DNA of 64,000 nucleotides from Nocardia grenadensis NBRC 108939 (GTDB lineage Bacteria; Actinomycetota; Actinomycetes; Mycobacteriales; Mycobacteriaceae). Within the stretch, counting starts at the first letter, position 1. Each line of letters opens with the position of its first letter. This document shows, piece by piece, positions 30,501-45,500 of this stretch. The translations under genes and the position numbers were made by a program. The DNA is taken from assembly GCF_001613445.1 (NCBI RefSeq), contig NZ_BDCJ01000006.1:372001-436000 (forward strand), given 5' to 3'. Under the pieces are notes generated by a model. The model was not told where the DNA came from, did not search any database, and saw only the letters and a list, made by a program, of their open reading frames with translations.

Positions 30501-33500
30501 CTCTCGTTCCCCCGCGGCACGGGACTCGGCGGGGCCGCAGGCCGCCTGCTGTTCGAATACGGCGACGAGACCGCGCCCGAGAGCGAGATCTGGTACCCGG
30601 TGGTGCGCAGCAGCGTTCCCGCCGAGTTCGTCGAGGTGGTACGCGACGGTGCGAACTTCGCCGCGCTCGAACACCGCCCCAGCCGGCCGGTGACCGTACT
30701 CGTCATGCACTCCTACGGGGATGCCGAGACACGCAATGCCCGTGAGGCACTCGCCGGTGAAGATCTTGCGGCGCGTATCGCCGCGAATGCCGGGGCGCGT
30801 GAAGTGTGGTCTCCCCACGGCGGACAGCCACGTATCGAACTGGTCAGTCGTAGCAATACCAACCGTGGAACACAGATCTGGCAGGACGTGGCCGAACGCC
30901 TGCGCGCCAACGGACTGGACCTGATCCGGGTAACCCGCGACGAGTCCACCGAAGACGTCATCGGCCGGGCCCGGGATTGGGTGGCGGATCTGCCCGGCGC
31001 GCCCAGGCTGCACACCCGCTCGCTCACGCCCACGCAGTACTTCGGGATCGGCGCCGACCCGCACACGGCGCAACGGGTGGTCATGCTCGTGCGAGCGGAG
31101 GGGACGACTGAATCCCTACGCATCGGTCTGCGCGACGCGGTGGAGAAATACGCCGCCGAACACAGCGACACTCGATCGACCGCGGTGCTCTTGTGGCAGG
31201 GCGGCGACGCCCGGCAGTTGGCCGCGGCTCTTACGGAACTGGCCGCGAATCGCGAGGACGCCACCGCCGCGGCACGTAAGATCCCGGTCCTCGGCGATCG
31301 ACCCGGCGACCGGATCCTGCGAGCCGCTGTGCAAGAAGGCCGACTCGAGCAAATTCGCGGCGCTTTCACGAACCTACCGCGCCGACCGTCCGAACCACCC
31401 GGCCAGTTGTCCACATTCGTAGGGCGCTTGAAGGATCCGCTGATCGCGAAGGCCAGCGCCCCCGCGCTGATCAGAAAGGCCGGAGCATGGTTGTACGGAA
31501 ACCCGATGCAGACTCCGGCCGCTGGCTCCGAGACCGCTGTCGATCTTCGGGTAGTCGAACCCCGGTTGGGCGAGTTGGATACGTTGCGGCGGTTGTCTCG
31601 TGAGCAGCTGGCCGACACCCTCGCCGAACTGGAGTGGCGCTTCGCCGACCAGGCCACGACCGCCGCCGAGCTCGTGGCCGAAGATTCGGACAGCAGACGC
31701 GCGGTCGTCGAAGAGTTGATTCGGGCGAGGGAGAGCCTGGTCGAGGCGATCCGAGCCGACGACGAGCGATTTCGCCCCGATGACAATAGTTCGCTGCGGA
31801 GACACGCCCAGGAATTGGCGAGGGGGGCCGATGTTCCGGCGGACCACCGCGATGCGGCGGAGCTGTTCGTCTGGCTCTTCGACACCGTCATGTTCATCGA
31901 CAGTGCAGTCCTGCTCGAATCCCGGATCCAGCAGATCGATGTGGTGGAAGCCACCGCCTTCTACGCTCGAGCGCTGGCCGCGCACGGGGAATTGTCGGCC
32001 GGGGCATACCAGCGATTGCGCGACCGGCTATCGGAACTCGAGACCAGCGCTGAGGCGATATACCTCAACGACGCCGAAAGGAGGCAGCGTCAGAACGGAA
32101 AAGACTCTGTTGCCGAGATACTGGCCGATCCCGGGAAACAATCGGTCGAGGAGGTTTTCGACGAACAGCTGAAGCGCGCGCGGGAGATCATCGCCGAGTT
32201 CGGTATCCTCGCCGGAGCGAATGTACCGGTGTTCGGTGGCGGGGCGCTGCATGAGCTGGGCGACGCCGACGCGGTGCGACGCAGGGAATTGCACGGAATG
32301 CCGGCCCTACGAGGTAGCGCGGCCGAACCGGACGAGCGCACCGCCCAGGCTCTAGGACTGCTTCGCGACCGGCGTGCCCTGCTGACGAAGAAGATGTCGT
32401 CCCTCTTCGGAGTTGCCCCGGCCCTACTCGACCAGGCTCGGGTGCGCGGGATCGACGAGGTGTTGACGCGTCGAGGTGTCCGTGACGATGAGCAGAGCCG
32501 GGCCGCATCGAGATGCCGCACGCTGGACATCGATATCGCCAGGGCGGAAGAGACGATTCGGGTCTCCACGCGCATGCGCGGTATCGACCGTCTGCGCGCG
32601 GCGCTGTATGAAGCGCAAACACACCTCCCCGTGGTGGAACGCCGCCTGGTCGGCCTACAGGCGGAGCACCGGGAACTGCTCGAGGACAACGGGTTCGGGT
32701 ACGGAATGGGTATCGCCGAGCCCGAGGAAGTTCGGCGACAACTCCAGCGCGCGGAGCAGCGCAACGTGCATCGATACGAACAGCTGGCGTCGCGGCGTAT
32801 CGAGAACGCGTTGCGTGAGCTGCTCGATCTCGCCGGTCAGCGGAAGCTGTGGCAATGGCGGATACAACGCCTGCGGGAGCTCGAGCATCGGCTCGACACG
32901 CTCGCTGCGGAGCGGGTGCGGGTGCTGGACGAACGTGAGGCCGTCGATGTGCGCATCGACGAACTGGCCGCCCCGGACATCGACTGGTTGGGCACCGGTG
33001 CACAGCGCTCCCCGCGGCTCCGACGCTTCCACGCCGCCGAGCGGGCCGAACTGGCATCGAGGGTCGGCGCGGAAGCGCTTGCCGACTACGGCGCCACCGC
33101 GACGGATCTGACCGCCGCGCAGATCACATTGCTCACCGGGGCGCGACCGGATCTCGTCGCCGATGTGTGGTTCCACGAAAGGGTCGCCCGCTTCCGGCGT
33201 CTGGAACAATTGATCGGCTTTGTCGCCGAGTCCAGCCGTCTCACAACACAACTCACGCGTATCGATGACGCCCTGGCGAAGGGCCTCGCCACCGGCGTCG
33301 AAGCCGTCATCACCGAAGAAGCTCTGCCGAGTCGCGCCGATTTCAGCGAAATCACCACCGGTACCGACGAGCATCTCTGGGGCGCACAGCAGAACTACTG
33401 CCTGGTGCAGGCGGGGACCGCAGTCTACGAGGCGGTGGGTGGCGCCGCATCGGAGAAGCTGCGCGGCCACGTGACAGGGGCCCAAGGGGTCCGCGCCCCG

Positions 33501-36500
33501 GAGGCGCCGGAACTGCTCGACGCCGACTTCCGCGAAGGCGGATACCGCGATATCCACGAGGCCGCCCGCCATGTGGAGGAGACCGGCGACGCAGTGGTGC
33601 TGGTGGTGTCCTACCGGGGCTTCACCGACGCCGCCCGACCGGGATCACACGCAGTAGGCCTGGTTTGGGAAGGCCGAACCGAGCCCCGGGCGGATGGCGG
33701 GACGGTTCCCGTGAAGGGTGCTGGTGAGGTTGTCGCGCTGGATGGGGGCAAGCGCATCCCATTCCCGACGTGGGCACTCGGGCAGAGAGGAATTCGCAGC
33801 GCGTCCGGGGTCGAGATCGAGCAGGGCGGCACGGCCCGACGCGCACTCGTCGACGGCAGGTCCCAGGCCATCGCCGGACTCGATTACGACAATGTCGCCA
33901 TCGCAGGCCGACCGGCAGAGCCGGCCGAACGGGATGCCTTGGCAGCTGCGGGACGAGCAGAGGCCGAAGTGGCCCAGCCACCGGACCAGCAGCACGAGAA
34001 CATCGGCGCCGAGCTGTCCGAGCGATTTCGCTCCGCCGATGTCGACGAGCCCGGGTGGCGGCTGCGGCGTGCGCAGGACGAGGTGGAGCTGGCGCGATCC
34101 CTCTATCACAGACCGGAGAGCAGGCAGGCCGCGGTCGCGAATCTGGTCGATCCGCGGCTGGGTCCGGAGGCGTGGGCGGTGCGGGGTACCGCCGCGCGGC
34201 CGGGGGATCCGGCGGGAGTCGCGGATGTACTGGACACTCTCGGCGGCAGCCGCAACGGATTCGCCGGCTATGCACGGCCGGTGCAGGGAGCCCTGCCCTT
34301 CGTCGATTTCACACGTCCACTCAAGGACGGACGGCGGCCATTGCCCGACGACGGGGTGTTGTTCGCCTCCGGCGGCGGCCCACCTCGGAAGAAGAAGCCC
34401 GCATCCGGGGAGCCCGACGAGCCCTCGAAATCCTTCCTGCGGTGGATCCGCCGGAAGAACCGACCCAAGAAATCGCCGCTCTTCAAGCGGTGGGCCGGTA
34501 GCACCACGGCGACGATCAGCGGTGAATCCTTGGCCGCCGTCATCCCGGTGTCGATGCTGCAGATGGGCGCATCGATCGATCTGGTCGGCGCGACATCGGC
34601 GGGAGTCTTCACGGCTGCGGCGGCAGGTTATTTCGTGGGTGGACCGGTCGCGGACAGGTTCGAGCCCCGCCGGATTCTGATGTCCACGTCGACAGGCACG
34701 GTCGCCGTCGGACTCAGCACCGGCATCTGGGTCGCGTCCGGTCAGCCCGGGACCGTGGAAGCCATGATGGCAGCGGCTGTGATCATCCCGTTCTTCAATT
34801 CCATAAGCAAGACGGTCAATGTCAAGTATTACAAGGCGTTGGATCCCCGGCCAGATTTCAAGGATGCGAATAGGTACATTCTGCTCGAGCGCTCGATGGC
34901 CGCCTCGACAGGTAAATCGGCCGGCCCCATACTCGGACGGGCTTCCATCGCTCTCCCGTTCGCGAATCTCGTTGTATCGCATCTTGTGAATCTGGGAATA
35001 ATGCGAAAACTTCCCTCTATACCGATCGAGAAGAAGAATACGCCGAAGTGGTATGAGGGAGCGGTTGAACTATATCAAGACAAGTTCATGCGCAATTTCA
35101 CTTTTGTGAGCTTCTTCGCAGTTGCCGTCGACGCGGCAGGCCGTCTGCAACTCAATAAGATCGCGAGCGAGGTACCTTCGCCGATCGCGGCAGGCCTGAT
35201 GCTATCCGGGATGAGCCTCGGGATCGTGGCGTCGACATGGCCGCCGAAATGGGCCAACAGAATTCCGCTCAAAGTCACCTACCCTGCTTCGTTCATGTCG
35301 ATGGCCGGCCTGATGTCGGTGTATGCGAGTACTTCGGACCCGGTGCTGGTCGGTTCGGCTGCTTTTGCGGCCGGCATCGTTCAGAATATGAACAACAAGA
35401 GGTTCGGTGAATATTGGAACAAGGCGATATCCCGCAGGGTCGAGGGCGGCGCGACATCGGTTTTCGAGCTCACCGGCGCGGCGGGTGGTGCGGTCGGTGC
35501 CCTGGGCGGTGCCGCTCTGCTGGGAGGTCTTGGTGACGCAGCAGGGCTGGTGAACGCCGCCGGATTCGGAGCACTCGCGGTCACCGGTTCGATACTCGGG
35601 TATCTATATCTGCACCGCAAGAATCGACACCCGGCCGTAGGTGACGGTTCGTCCGAACCTGCCGAAATCAGTACCCCCGACCTCGAACCCGCTGTGGTCA
35701 AGAATTGCGCCATCCAGCTCGCCCGCACGTTCCGTTCTCTCGGCCACCACACTTCTCCGGAACCAGATGAAACCGATCCGCGCTGGGATGCCGAGGACAA
35801 CTGGAAAATTCTCGAATCCTATCTCGGCGCCCGGCTTCGGCCGTACCCGGCGAAGGGTGATGATGCCCTCGCCACCATCGTCGAAACGGTCCGGAATCCG
35901 AAGAGCGGGGTCGATACCGCCGCTGTCGTCGTGCAGAAGGGCGACCGGGCCCACGGGTTCCTGATCAGAAATGTGACCAAACAACCCGGCAAGCGACCCG
36001 AAGACCAACCCGAAGAACAAGTAGTCCTGGTATACGACACTCTCATCGAAGTCGATCCCGATAATCCCCTCCCCAGGGTGCGCGACTACGACGGCGACGA
36101 AAACGGTGAGAACAAATGGGAACCGGTCTATAAGGACCCCGACCGAGTTTTCTACGCCTACTACACCAGCAATAAGGGCGACCCCGTCTCGACCGAGCGT
36201 GGACGGCGTGCCCGCGCGCACACCCAGCACCCGCCGAAGATCCAGGGCCCACCCGCCGAGCAAGTCCCGGCGCACAAGTACCGGAAACCCACTACTGGGG
36301 TATCCGGCGAATCCACGGCAGCGCCCGCCGCGCCGGCTCCGGCCGACCGGGCGCCCGCCGGCCCCGTGGAGCCGGCCGCACCGAAGAGCGATCCGGGAAA
36401 ACTGGACGAGGCGCTGGACACACCCGGCGGGAAGCTGGGCCGCTCAGAAGGTATCGCGCCCCAGTCGAATACATCTCGCCTCAGTCCCGAGTTGGCCTTC

Positions 36501-39500
36501 CATACCCCGCCCGGTGGCAATCCGAGCCCGAGACGGCTCCATGCCGTACCGAACGTCGCAGCCGAGACGAACGGCGACCGGCCGAGCTTCGGTTCCGACC
36601 TGAGCAGGATGCGGGCCGCGGCCGTGCAGCGGCGGGGCGAGCTCGCGGCGAGGCTGAAAGCGTCGGATATTCTGCACGCCGGTGGCCGCGCCCGGTGGGA
36701 GCAGCGGCGCCTCGAATTCGCGGAAACCGCCGCCGAAGAACTGGGCCTGCCGGTGGAGCACCTGACCCCGGAGTGGGTCGTCCGGCAGGACCGGAGATCG
36801 GATCTCGTAGTCGCTTCGGTGGCGATGATCGACCGGATGCTCGCCCGCGAGAACAGCTTCCGGCGGCTGGATTCCCAGGTCGAAGGCATCGAGGCGCTGG
36901 AGCGTGAACAGCGCGACGCGTACCGGCGGCGTGCGGAGGCCGCCCGGCGTTACGCGGAACTGCGCGAGGCGCATCTGGAGCGATTCGAGGGGGATCGCGA
37001 ACAGCTGCCGGCCGAACCGCGGGAGTTGAGCGTGGTAGCTGCTTTGCGCGAGAAGGCATACCGGCCGGGAGCAGGTATCCAGACGCCCCGTTACCTCGGA
37101 TTGCATGACCTTGTCACCGCTGCCCAGGACTTCCGGCGGGCCGACGACCAGGCGCGGATTCTCGACGCTATCGCGGCCCGGCTCGATGCCCGCGCGCGAG
37201 AGCACCACGCGATCCGTGCCGATATCGAGCAGACCAGGCAGGAGCTCGATCGGCTGGCCGCTCAGTGCGAAGTGGACCTGTCGGACGTGGGAATCACAGG
37301 TCGTTTCCGGGAAGGGCCCGACAGTCTGCGCAACAGACTCGATCGCCTGAAGGACAGCGGTCCGGTCTCGACGGATCGACTGCGGCGATTCGAGAAGATG
37401 ATCGACGCCGCCATAAAGTTCAAGAACCTGATGCTGGCGGACGAACACGCTGATTTCGCCTGGGATCGCGTACGCGCGGAAGTCTCGGTCGCGGTCCGTG
37501 AATCGCTACCCTTCGCGCCGCCGCCCGGCGCCAGGGAACGGTCGGCCGGGCTCTGGGAAGGCCGGCACGAATTCGCGGACACCGCAGCATTTTTCGCCTC
37601 CAAGACCTCCGCCGAGCGGTGGGAGCTGGCCGAGGGGGGCCGTCCGGCCGCGGAGATCGATCTCGCCGGCATCCCTGCCCGCTGGCTCAACCGCATGAAC
37701 CGCTACGAGATCGTGCACCGATTGGCCGCGCTGGAGCGGGTCGGCGATGCCGGGCGCACCGTCGCGCAGAAACGGCAGTGGCGGGAACTGTGGGAGCTCC
37801 GGGACGCATTGGTGCAGGCAGAGCGGGCGGCGGCCACAGTTCCCGGCGACCCGGTGCCCGTGCACCTACTGGACATCGACGGGCCCGTGGTCGCCTTCGA
37901 GGACCTGGATACCTCCGCCGTGTGGAAGGTACACGTCCTGGACCGGGACGAGTCGGCTTCGGCGCGGGGGATCACCGCCGTCACGCAGGGCCTCATCACC
38001 GGGGCGGGAAACCAGCGCACGCCCGAAGCGCAAGTGATGTGGGTCAGTACCGCGCACAGCCACCAGCAGGCCGCGAAACACCTTGTCGACGCCGTCAACG
38101 CCCGGGCCTCGACCCGGGACCACCTGCCGCGGGGCGGCTCGTTGCCGGCGGTGCATTTCATCCAGCACGGCGACACCACCGATATAGTGAATGCCGCGAC
38201 CGCACCCGGTACAGCACTGCGGCGCGAACGAGTCGCCGCCGATGATCCGGACCGAGTACCAGCCCGCGACGGGGCCGGATACCGGCCCCCGAGCTTGTCC
38301 CGGGCGCCTTCGCCGTTGGCCGAGCACGACCTCGAGGGACTTCTGCCGCCGGACTGCACGAAGTACGTCATCGCCGAGTGGACCGACCAGGACCCGCGCT
38401 TGCTGGCCGGTATCAGCCGCACACCCGATCAACTCAGCGAGGCGCTGCAGGCGAGCTGGGGCGGCCCGGTCGCCGATGGCGCGCCCAGGAGCTACCGTCC
38501 GGACGACGAACTCTCTTCGTTCCTGGAGGTAAGGCCGAAGACAGCGACCGACAGAATCGCTCACGACCTGATGGAAATGGGTCGGGGCGCGCACGCGGCG
38601 GTGGTGGTCGAGTACGAGTCGGGCGGGCACGTCGACGAGTTGATCTACGTCGGCGGACTGAACTCGCGCGGTCGGCCGCGGCTCATCGAGCGCCGTTGGG
38701 TCCCGGGTGAGAGCACGGCGGCGACGCTGGAACGTCCCACCACACGGATGGTCGAGACCGAATACGAATGGGGGCAGCAGAAGCCGGGTGTGCTGCGCAC
38801 TTACGCGATCCTCCGTAACCGCTTCCGAGCTCCGCTGGTCGAATACACGCCAGGCAATGGCACACCGGGCGATACGAAACCTCCGGTAGACCTCGAGATC
38901 GGCCGCGAGCAGCCCGGGAACGAATCGGTCGAGGGCGCTGCCGGACCACGTGGGGAGCTGGATCCGGATCGGGGTGGTGGGGAGGTGGATCCCGGTGGGT
39001 CCGAGGTTGTTCCCCGCCCGGATCCGGTCGCCAGTGCCGTGCAGCGTGCGCTGGACGAGGAGCTTGCCCGCGACCCGGAAGGCGAGCAGCTCACCGGTGA
39101 GGTCGCCTGGTTCCCGGAGCGGAACCTGCTGTTCGTGGTGGCGCGTCGTGACCAGCATGTGGCGGCACTGAATGAATTGCTCACCGAGCACGAGGAGTTC
39201 GCCGATGCACTGTGGCGGCCCGGGTTGGCGATTCGGTATGTGCGGGTCACTCCATGGCCGAACGGCGGCGTGGAGCTGAACCCCATCACCCGAGACGAGG
39301 CCGAGGGACCGTACCGCCGCGCGACGCCCGAGGAGGCCTTCGCGGCGTTGATCGGCGGGTATGTGGAGGCCCGGAAGAAGGGGACCACCGCGGATCCCCT
39401 GGACGAATGGTTGCTGCTGTTCGGTAACGATGCCTTCTACCAGAAGAAGGACATTGCGACCCGGTTCCGTAAAGGGGTGTACGACGCGCGTAAGCCGGAA

Positions 39501-42500
39501 TTCGAAGCACTCCGCCACGATCCGAACGCGATCAATCATCGCAATGACGAGTCGGAGACCGACCTTCCGGATCAGGGCGACCTTGTCGTCGGTCGGCTTC
39601 GCGGCAACATCATGGGAATCGGTTACCGGATGGCGGAGGCAAATCCGATGGTGGGGCCGGGTCATCCCGCGGAGATCATGCAGCGGCTCTATCTGCGGCA
39701 GATACCACTACCCGAGGTGACGTCGCCGAGATTCCGGCACGACAAGGAGTACTCGCTCGACGTACCTGCCCTCGGTAGACCTACGGTCGCGATCAGTCAC
39801 GCCTTCGGCGGCTACAACCTGCGTATTTCCAGAAGACATAATGCTCTGTCTGCGTTCCTGTCCCGTGAACTCGATATCGCCGACGACTGGCCCTTCGAGG
39901 TGATAGACAGGATCAGTGCGGCGCTTCGGGGCGGTACCAAGGACCTACCTGCGCGCCTCCGGGCGACCGAACCGCCACCGCGCGAGGTGCCCGCGCTGCC
40001 CGCGGCAGCGAGGCCGTCGCCGCTCGCCCCGACCGAATCAATCGGGAAAAACGCCTGTAGTCAGGTGATCGATCAGGAGATGAGGCGTTACCGCGACGGG
40101 TGGAATCAGGGCCGCAAGCTCAGTCACCATGTCGCTTCCTACTCCGGTATGGGGCATCTGCTGATCGTCGCCGCCGAGAAGGGCAAGCATCTGGCGGCAC
40201 TCACCGAGCTGGCCCTGGACAGCGATCACTACCGTGACATGTTGTGGCGCAACGGGACCCACATCCAGTATCTGGAAGTGACCGTGCACCCGGACGGCAC
40301 GACGGCTATCCGGTCGATCACCCGGGACGAGGCGGAGGGCCCGTATCGCCGGCCGACCTCGGACGAGGCCGTCGCCATGCTCAGAACGCAGTACCTGACG
40401 CTGAGCTGGACAGCACTGCAGAACGATGAGCCGCTGCCGCTCGAGTGGAAGAAGTGGCTGGGTCTGCTCGGTCCGGACGCGTTCTACACCCGAGCGGACG
40501 AGGTGAAGCGCAAGCAGAGCAGTGAGACGGAGTTCAACGAGAAGAAAGAGCGGCAGGAGGCGCTTCGCCAGGATCGGTGGGCGCTCAACCATCAGAACGC
40601 ATCCTACGAGTCCGACCTGCCCTATTGGGACCAGGTCGTCGCGGGCGGGCTACGCGCCGATGTCCTCGAAATCGGGTACCGGATGGCACACGACAACCCC
40701 GAGCTGCGGCGGCCCGACCATCCCGCGGGCGTGCTCTACAGCATGGCGATTCGAGAACAGCCGTTGCCGTCGTGGTGGAACCGCTCGATCCCGCCGGAGG
40801 GGGTGGACGAGGGCGCAGGCCACGGAGCTCTGGGATATCTGGTCCCCGGCCTGGGTGCGGTGATCAAGATGGAGTTCGACACCGACCAGGAGTTGTTCCG
40901 GGTGGCGCGTCATCAGCCGTGGTCGCCACGGGGTGCCGCGGTGTCCAGCGCGGTGGCGCCGTGGTTCTCGGGCATGTACGACCCGAGCCCGGAGCATTTG
41001 GCGTACAGGATCGGGAAGGCACTGAAGAAGCCGCGAAAACGCGATCTGTCCTATGAGGGGTTCGGCGACATCGGTGCCGCGGAGGCGGTCGCGCGTCTGG
41101 TCGGCGTACCCATCACGTTCGACTATGCCGCGCTGGAGGAACGTCGCGACGTCACCGACCAGGAGTACGGGGAGCTGGTCGAGTGGTCGAACAGCGAATT
41201 CTCCGGTGTCGAGCGAGGCATCGAAAGTCTGCGGACACTACTGGGACGAGCCGCGATCGAGCTGGACGCGCACCGTTCCGGCGTGGCCTTCCCGGTCGCG
41301 GAAATGGTTCACACCGGACGGCAGCTCAACGCCATTGTGTGGCGGACGACCCATGAACTGTGGCATCAGTACGCAACCGGCTCAGATCCCCAGGACCCGC
41401 GGAAGCGGCCGCTGTTGGAGCTCGTGCCGGAGCTGGCCGCGGCGGCGAACGCCGTCCTGGAGCTCCTCGAAGCGCTGTCGGCGTATGTACCCGGAGCGAA
41501 CCCGCCGGAGTGGCCGGAAAGCGAGCGACAGAGTTTCGTCACCGATCTCCAGCAGGTCGCCGAGCCGGTGGCCGAGATCTTTGCCCTGCCTGATCCCGTC
41601 GAGGTGGACCTCGCGTGGCGGGACCGCGCGCGTCCATGGGTGGAGGCGTTGTTCACGACGTTCGGCGGGCAGGGCGTCACGGGTCGGACCTGGGCGCGGG
41701 ATGCGGATGCACAGTTTGTCGCCTACTGGAAACGCTCCACCGGGACCGATGAGATCGGCACGCTGCGTATGGAAGCGCGAGACTGCTTGGCGCGGGCGAG
41801 CAGCACAATCGGCCACCTGTCCCGAAACGGGACTCCGTCGCCGACGGATCCCAGATGGGCAATGCTGGCCGATGCCGTCACCGAACAGCCACCCTCCACG
41901 TGGAAAAAGGTGGTCGAAGACCTGCGCTTCTCCGATACCGCCGACGCCGCGCTGGTTTTGATTCAAGGGGCGAGCCGCCGCCACGCGATCCAACTCACCC
42001 GCGTCGACCGTGCTTCCGCGGGCGCCGTGATCGTCGTGTCCGACAGTCGAGTGCACGGCGTCTACGAGTTGGGTGCCTGGGAAGACCTGAAACTGGAGGA
42101 CGGCGCACATCGGCGCGCACCCGCGCGCGCCGTGCTGTTCGATCTGAACGCCGAAGATCCGATGGCTCCGCACTTCGACGGGCTCACTCCATCGGATTCG
42201 CCGGGTGAGGCCAATCCTGTCGAAGGCCCGCTGACCGACGATCCGGTCGACCCGCCGGACGATGCGCAGGCCGGCGATCCGCCGAGTGCGGCACCGGACG
42301 CCCCCGGCCACGGACCGGCCCAGGGCTCCACCGGGCCACGCGAGGAGCTCGATCCGGCACGCCCCGGGGTGAATGTTCACGAGTCCCCGGAAATTGCATC
42401 GATCGGGCAGGCCGGTGCGTTCCGCCGTCCCGGACGGATGCTGCCCGCGTTCGGATTCGACGACGGCGCCCCCCACAAGCCGGCGCGGACGGTGCCGTTG

Positions 42501-45500
42501 GCCGGTGCGAGGTTTGTCGCCGATATCGCCCGTCGGCGGATGCATGACGAGCGTGCGGAGCTGTTCGCCACGAACCAGACGGTGGAGGCGCAAGGCCGAC
42601 CTCGGGAGATCGACTCTGTCGAACAATTCTTCGAAGAGTTGGCCGCCGCGAGCCGGGAACATACCGCCGCGTTGCTGTGGTTCGGGTACTGGGACACACA
42701 GACCATGGACCTGAGCGGGTGGCGGGACCGCGATACCGCGGACAACGACCCATTCGCTCTTTCCCACCGGCGGCCCGATCCCGCGACCCAGGCGCAGCAG
42801 CGGGAATCGGCCCGGCGGTACCGGGAGGCGCGGGACCGATTGGCCGATGCCGACCGCGAGCTGACGCGTCTGCTGGAGGCAGGAGGAATCGACCCGCGGC
42901 AGAGCGACCTCGGCCGGCACGCGGACCTGGTCGGGGCACTGGAAACCTTGGCGGACCTGGTCGGTCCGGAATGGGTGCACAGACCCGACCGCCCGGACCT
43001 GGGCGCCGCCCCCGACGACCTGGCCGGCAGTGTGCGCGCACCGGTGCTGCGTTACCCGGGGCAAGCGTATCTGGCGTGGGAGTTGCGTCACCTCGGCCCG
43101 GGCGCGAGCGCACTGGTGTCGGAATCGTGGCGCGGGGGTGCGCAACGGTTTGTGTTGTCCAATATCGACGGCACGATCATGGAGATCGAAGGCAGCACGG
43201 GCAGGCTACGACAATTCGATCCGGAAGACGATTCCTGGTCGAAGGTGGAGGCTGTCTTCTTCGGGCCGGACAAACGTCCGGCGCATCCGATCGACGGGCA
43301 GGCGGAACGGGTCCCGCAATTCGATGCGGACGCAGCGCGGCAGCGCGGCGAGGAGTTCGCTCGGCTCTTCACCACTGCCGCCGCGCTGCGGCAGGAGGGA
43401 CTGCCCGGCCTGGCCGCGCGCCGGTCGGCGGTGGTATTGGAGCAGTTCGTCGTCACCGCCGAATACCGGAAGGTGGCAGCAAAACTCGGTTTGGAGCCGG
43501 AAACGCTGAGCCGGCGGCAGCTGGACCGGATGGCACAGACCCCGCTGCCGCCCCCGGAAGAGCCGGATAGGTTCTACCTGCCGCGGCCGCCGGCTCGCGC
43601 CGAGGGGCTACCGGAGTTGCGCCGGCTCGCCGTTGACCTCGACCGGCTCGGCGGTCAGGTGCGGGAACTGGATGAGCAGATCGCGACCGGGTTCGCGGGA
43701 TCGCCACAGTCCGACCGCGGCCACACCGACCCGGCCTGGTACCGCGGCCCGGCCGTGGTGGCGCTCGCCACCGCACTGACCGGCAATGCGGATATCCGTC
43801 CGCTCGAGATGGACAGTGGCGAACAGCCCAGCCCAGATTTCGCGGTCGCGGCCGCGCTCGGTTCCTTCCCGCGCACATTCACCGGCGGTACCGAGCAGAT
43901 AACCCGGGTACTGAAGGCGTCTGGTGACGGTGCGGTGGTCGTGCTGTCCGGCGCCGAGCGCGAGCTGGGTGCGCTGGTCAATGTCCGTGGCCGGATAGTG
44001 GCAGTTGATTACAACGGCGTCGTGCTGAAAGAGATATTGCCTGCTATACCAGGCGATACCTCGGATGTAGCAGGTTTCGTCTTCACCGGGGCCGAAACCC
44101 CGCTGCACCCGATGGACGTGGACGTTCGTGCGCAGCTGGCGGACCTGACCACCGACTATGCCGCGGCACTGCGGGCGAACGATTCAACCTCGGTGGAGCG
44201 GGCCCGCCGCATCGCGAGCGCGTTGTGTTACGGCCCTGACCGCGTCGAGCCCGTGCAGTATTCCACCGGCTATCACCGGAACGACCACTCGCCGTTCGGG
44301 AACCTCGATATCACTGTGCTGCCGGAAGCGCTGGGGCGGCTGTCGGAACTGCTGCGAATCGTCGAGATCGATGGGTTCCGCAAAGTCTCCTTGGACGTCG
44401 ACGGTATGCCCTGGGGGCGGATCGACGAGGTGCGTGAGCAGTTGCGGGCACTCGATCCGGCCCTGGCGCGGGTCGGCTGGAGTGGCTGGCGCCGGTCCGA
44501 GCTCGACGAGCTCGACCGGGCTGCGGGCGAGGCCGTACTGGTCCACGCCGATCTCGAAGTCGTGCGACGGACTGTGCGATGGACCGCCCAGGGCTGGGCG
44601 GAAGTCGACGACAGGGCGGGCGCCGTGACCGGTGATGTCGAGGCGGGCGATGATCCGGACCCGATCGGCAGGCTGGAGCGCGAACGCGATGAACTGATGA
44701 AACGACACGAGCTGACGCGCGCGGGATCACGGACGAGCCGCACCGATTCGCGGCAGCTGCTCGAACAGCTCACGCGTCGAGCAGAATTGATCGACGGACA
44801 CCTGGACAGGCTGATCGTCGCCGTGGGGACCGACGCGGCACACCTGGACCAAGTGACATTGCCAGAGGGCGCCGCACAGAAACGTTTCGAACTCCGGCGT
44901 CATCAGGCCGAGCTGGCGCGGTTGGCGGAGGTGCTGCGGCAACTGCGGACGCTACGGCACGAACCGGAGCCGGAACCGGTCGAACCGCCGCGGCCGCTGG
45001 GCGCTGACGGGCCGTCCGTCCTGGACTTCGGGCTCATGGAGAAGCGCATCTCGCTGTTGCGCGCGCAGGCCCGCGAGCTGGCCGAAGAAGGGATGGACTA
45101 CTATCGGCTGCGCCCGGATTCGGTGGAGCTGCGGGATGCGCGCCGGGAAGTGAATGAGCATTGGCGTGCCCTGGCCACGGGGTCGGAGCTGGATCCGGCG
45201 CAGTTGGCGGACGTGCCGCTGTCCGTCCTCGACGACCCCGCGGGGCTCTCGGCCGACGACCCGAGGAAGCCGCTGGTCGACCGGTTGGGTCCCGCGGACC
45301 GGGAGCGCGCGGTGTCGATCCGGAAGCGGGCGGCCGCGATCGTCCGGCTCACCGCTGCGATTACCGAAATCGACGACGCGTTAGGGGTTCTCGATGACGA
45401 GGCGACCCGCCGTCACCAGCAGCACCGGTGTCGCAGGCATGAACAGGGAACCTGGCTCACTGAACACGCCAAGCTCGTGCCCGGCCGGTCCGGCGAGAAG

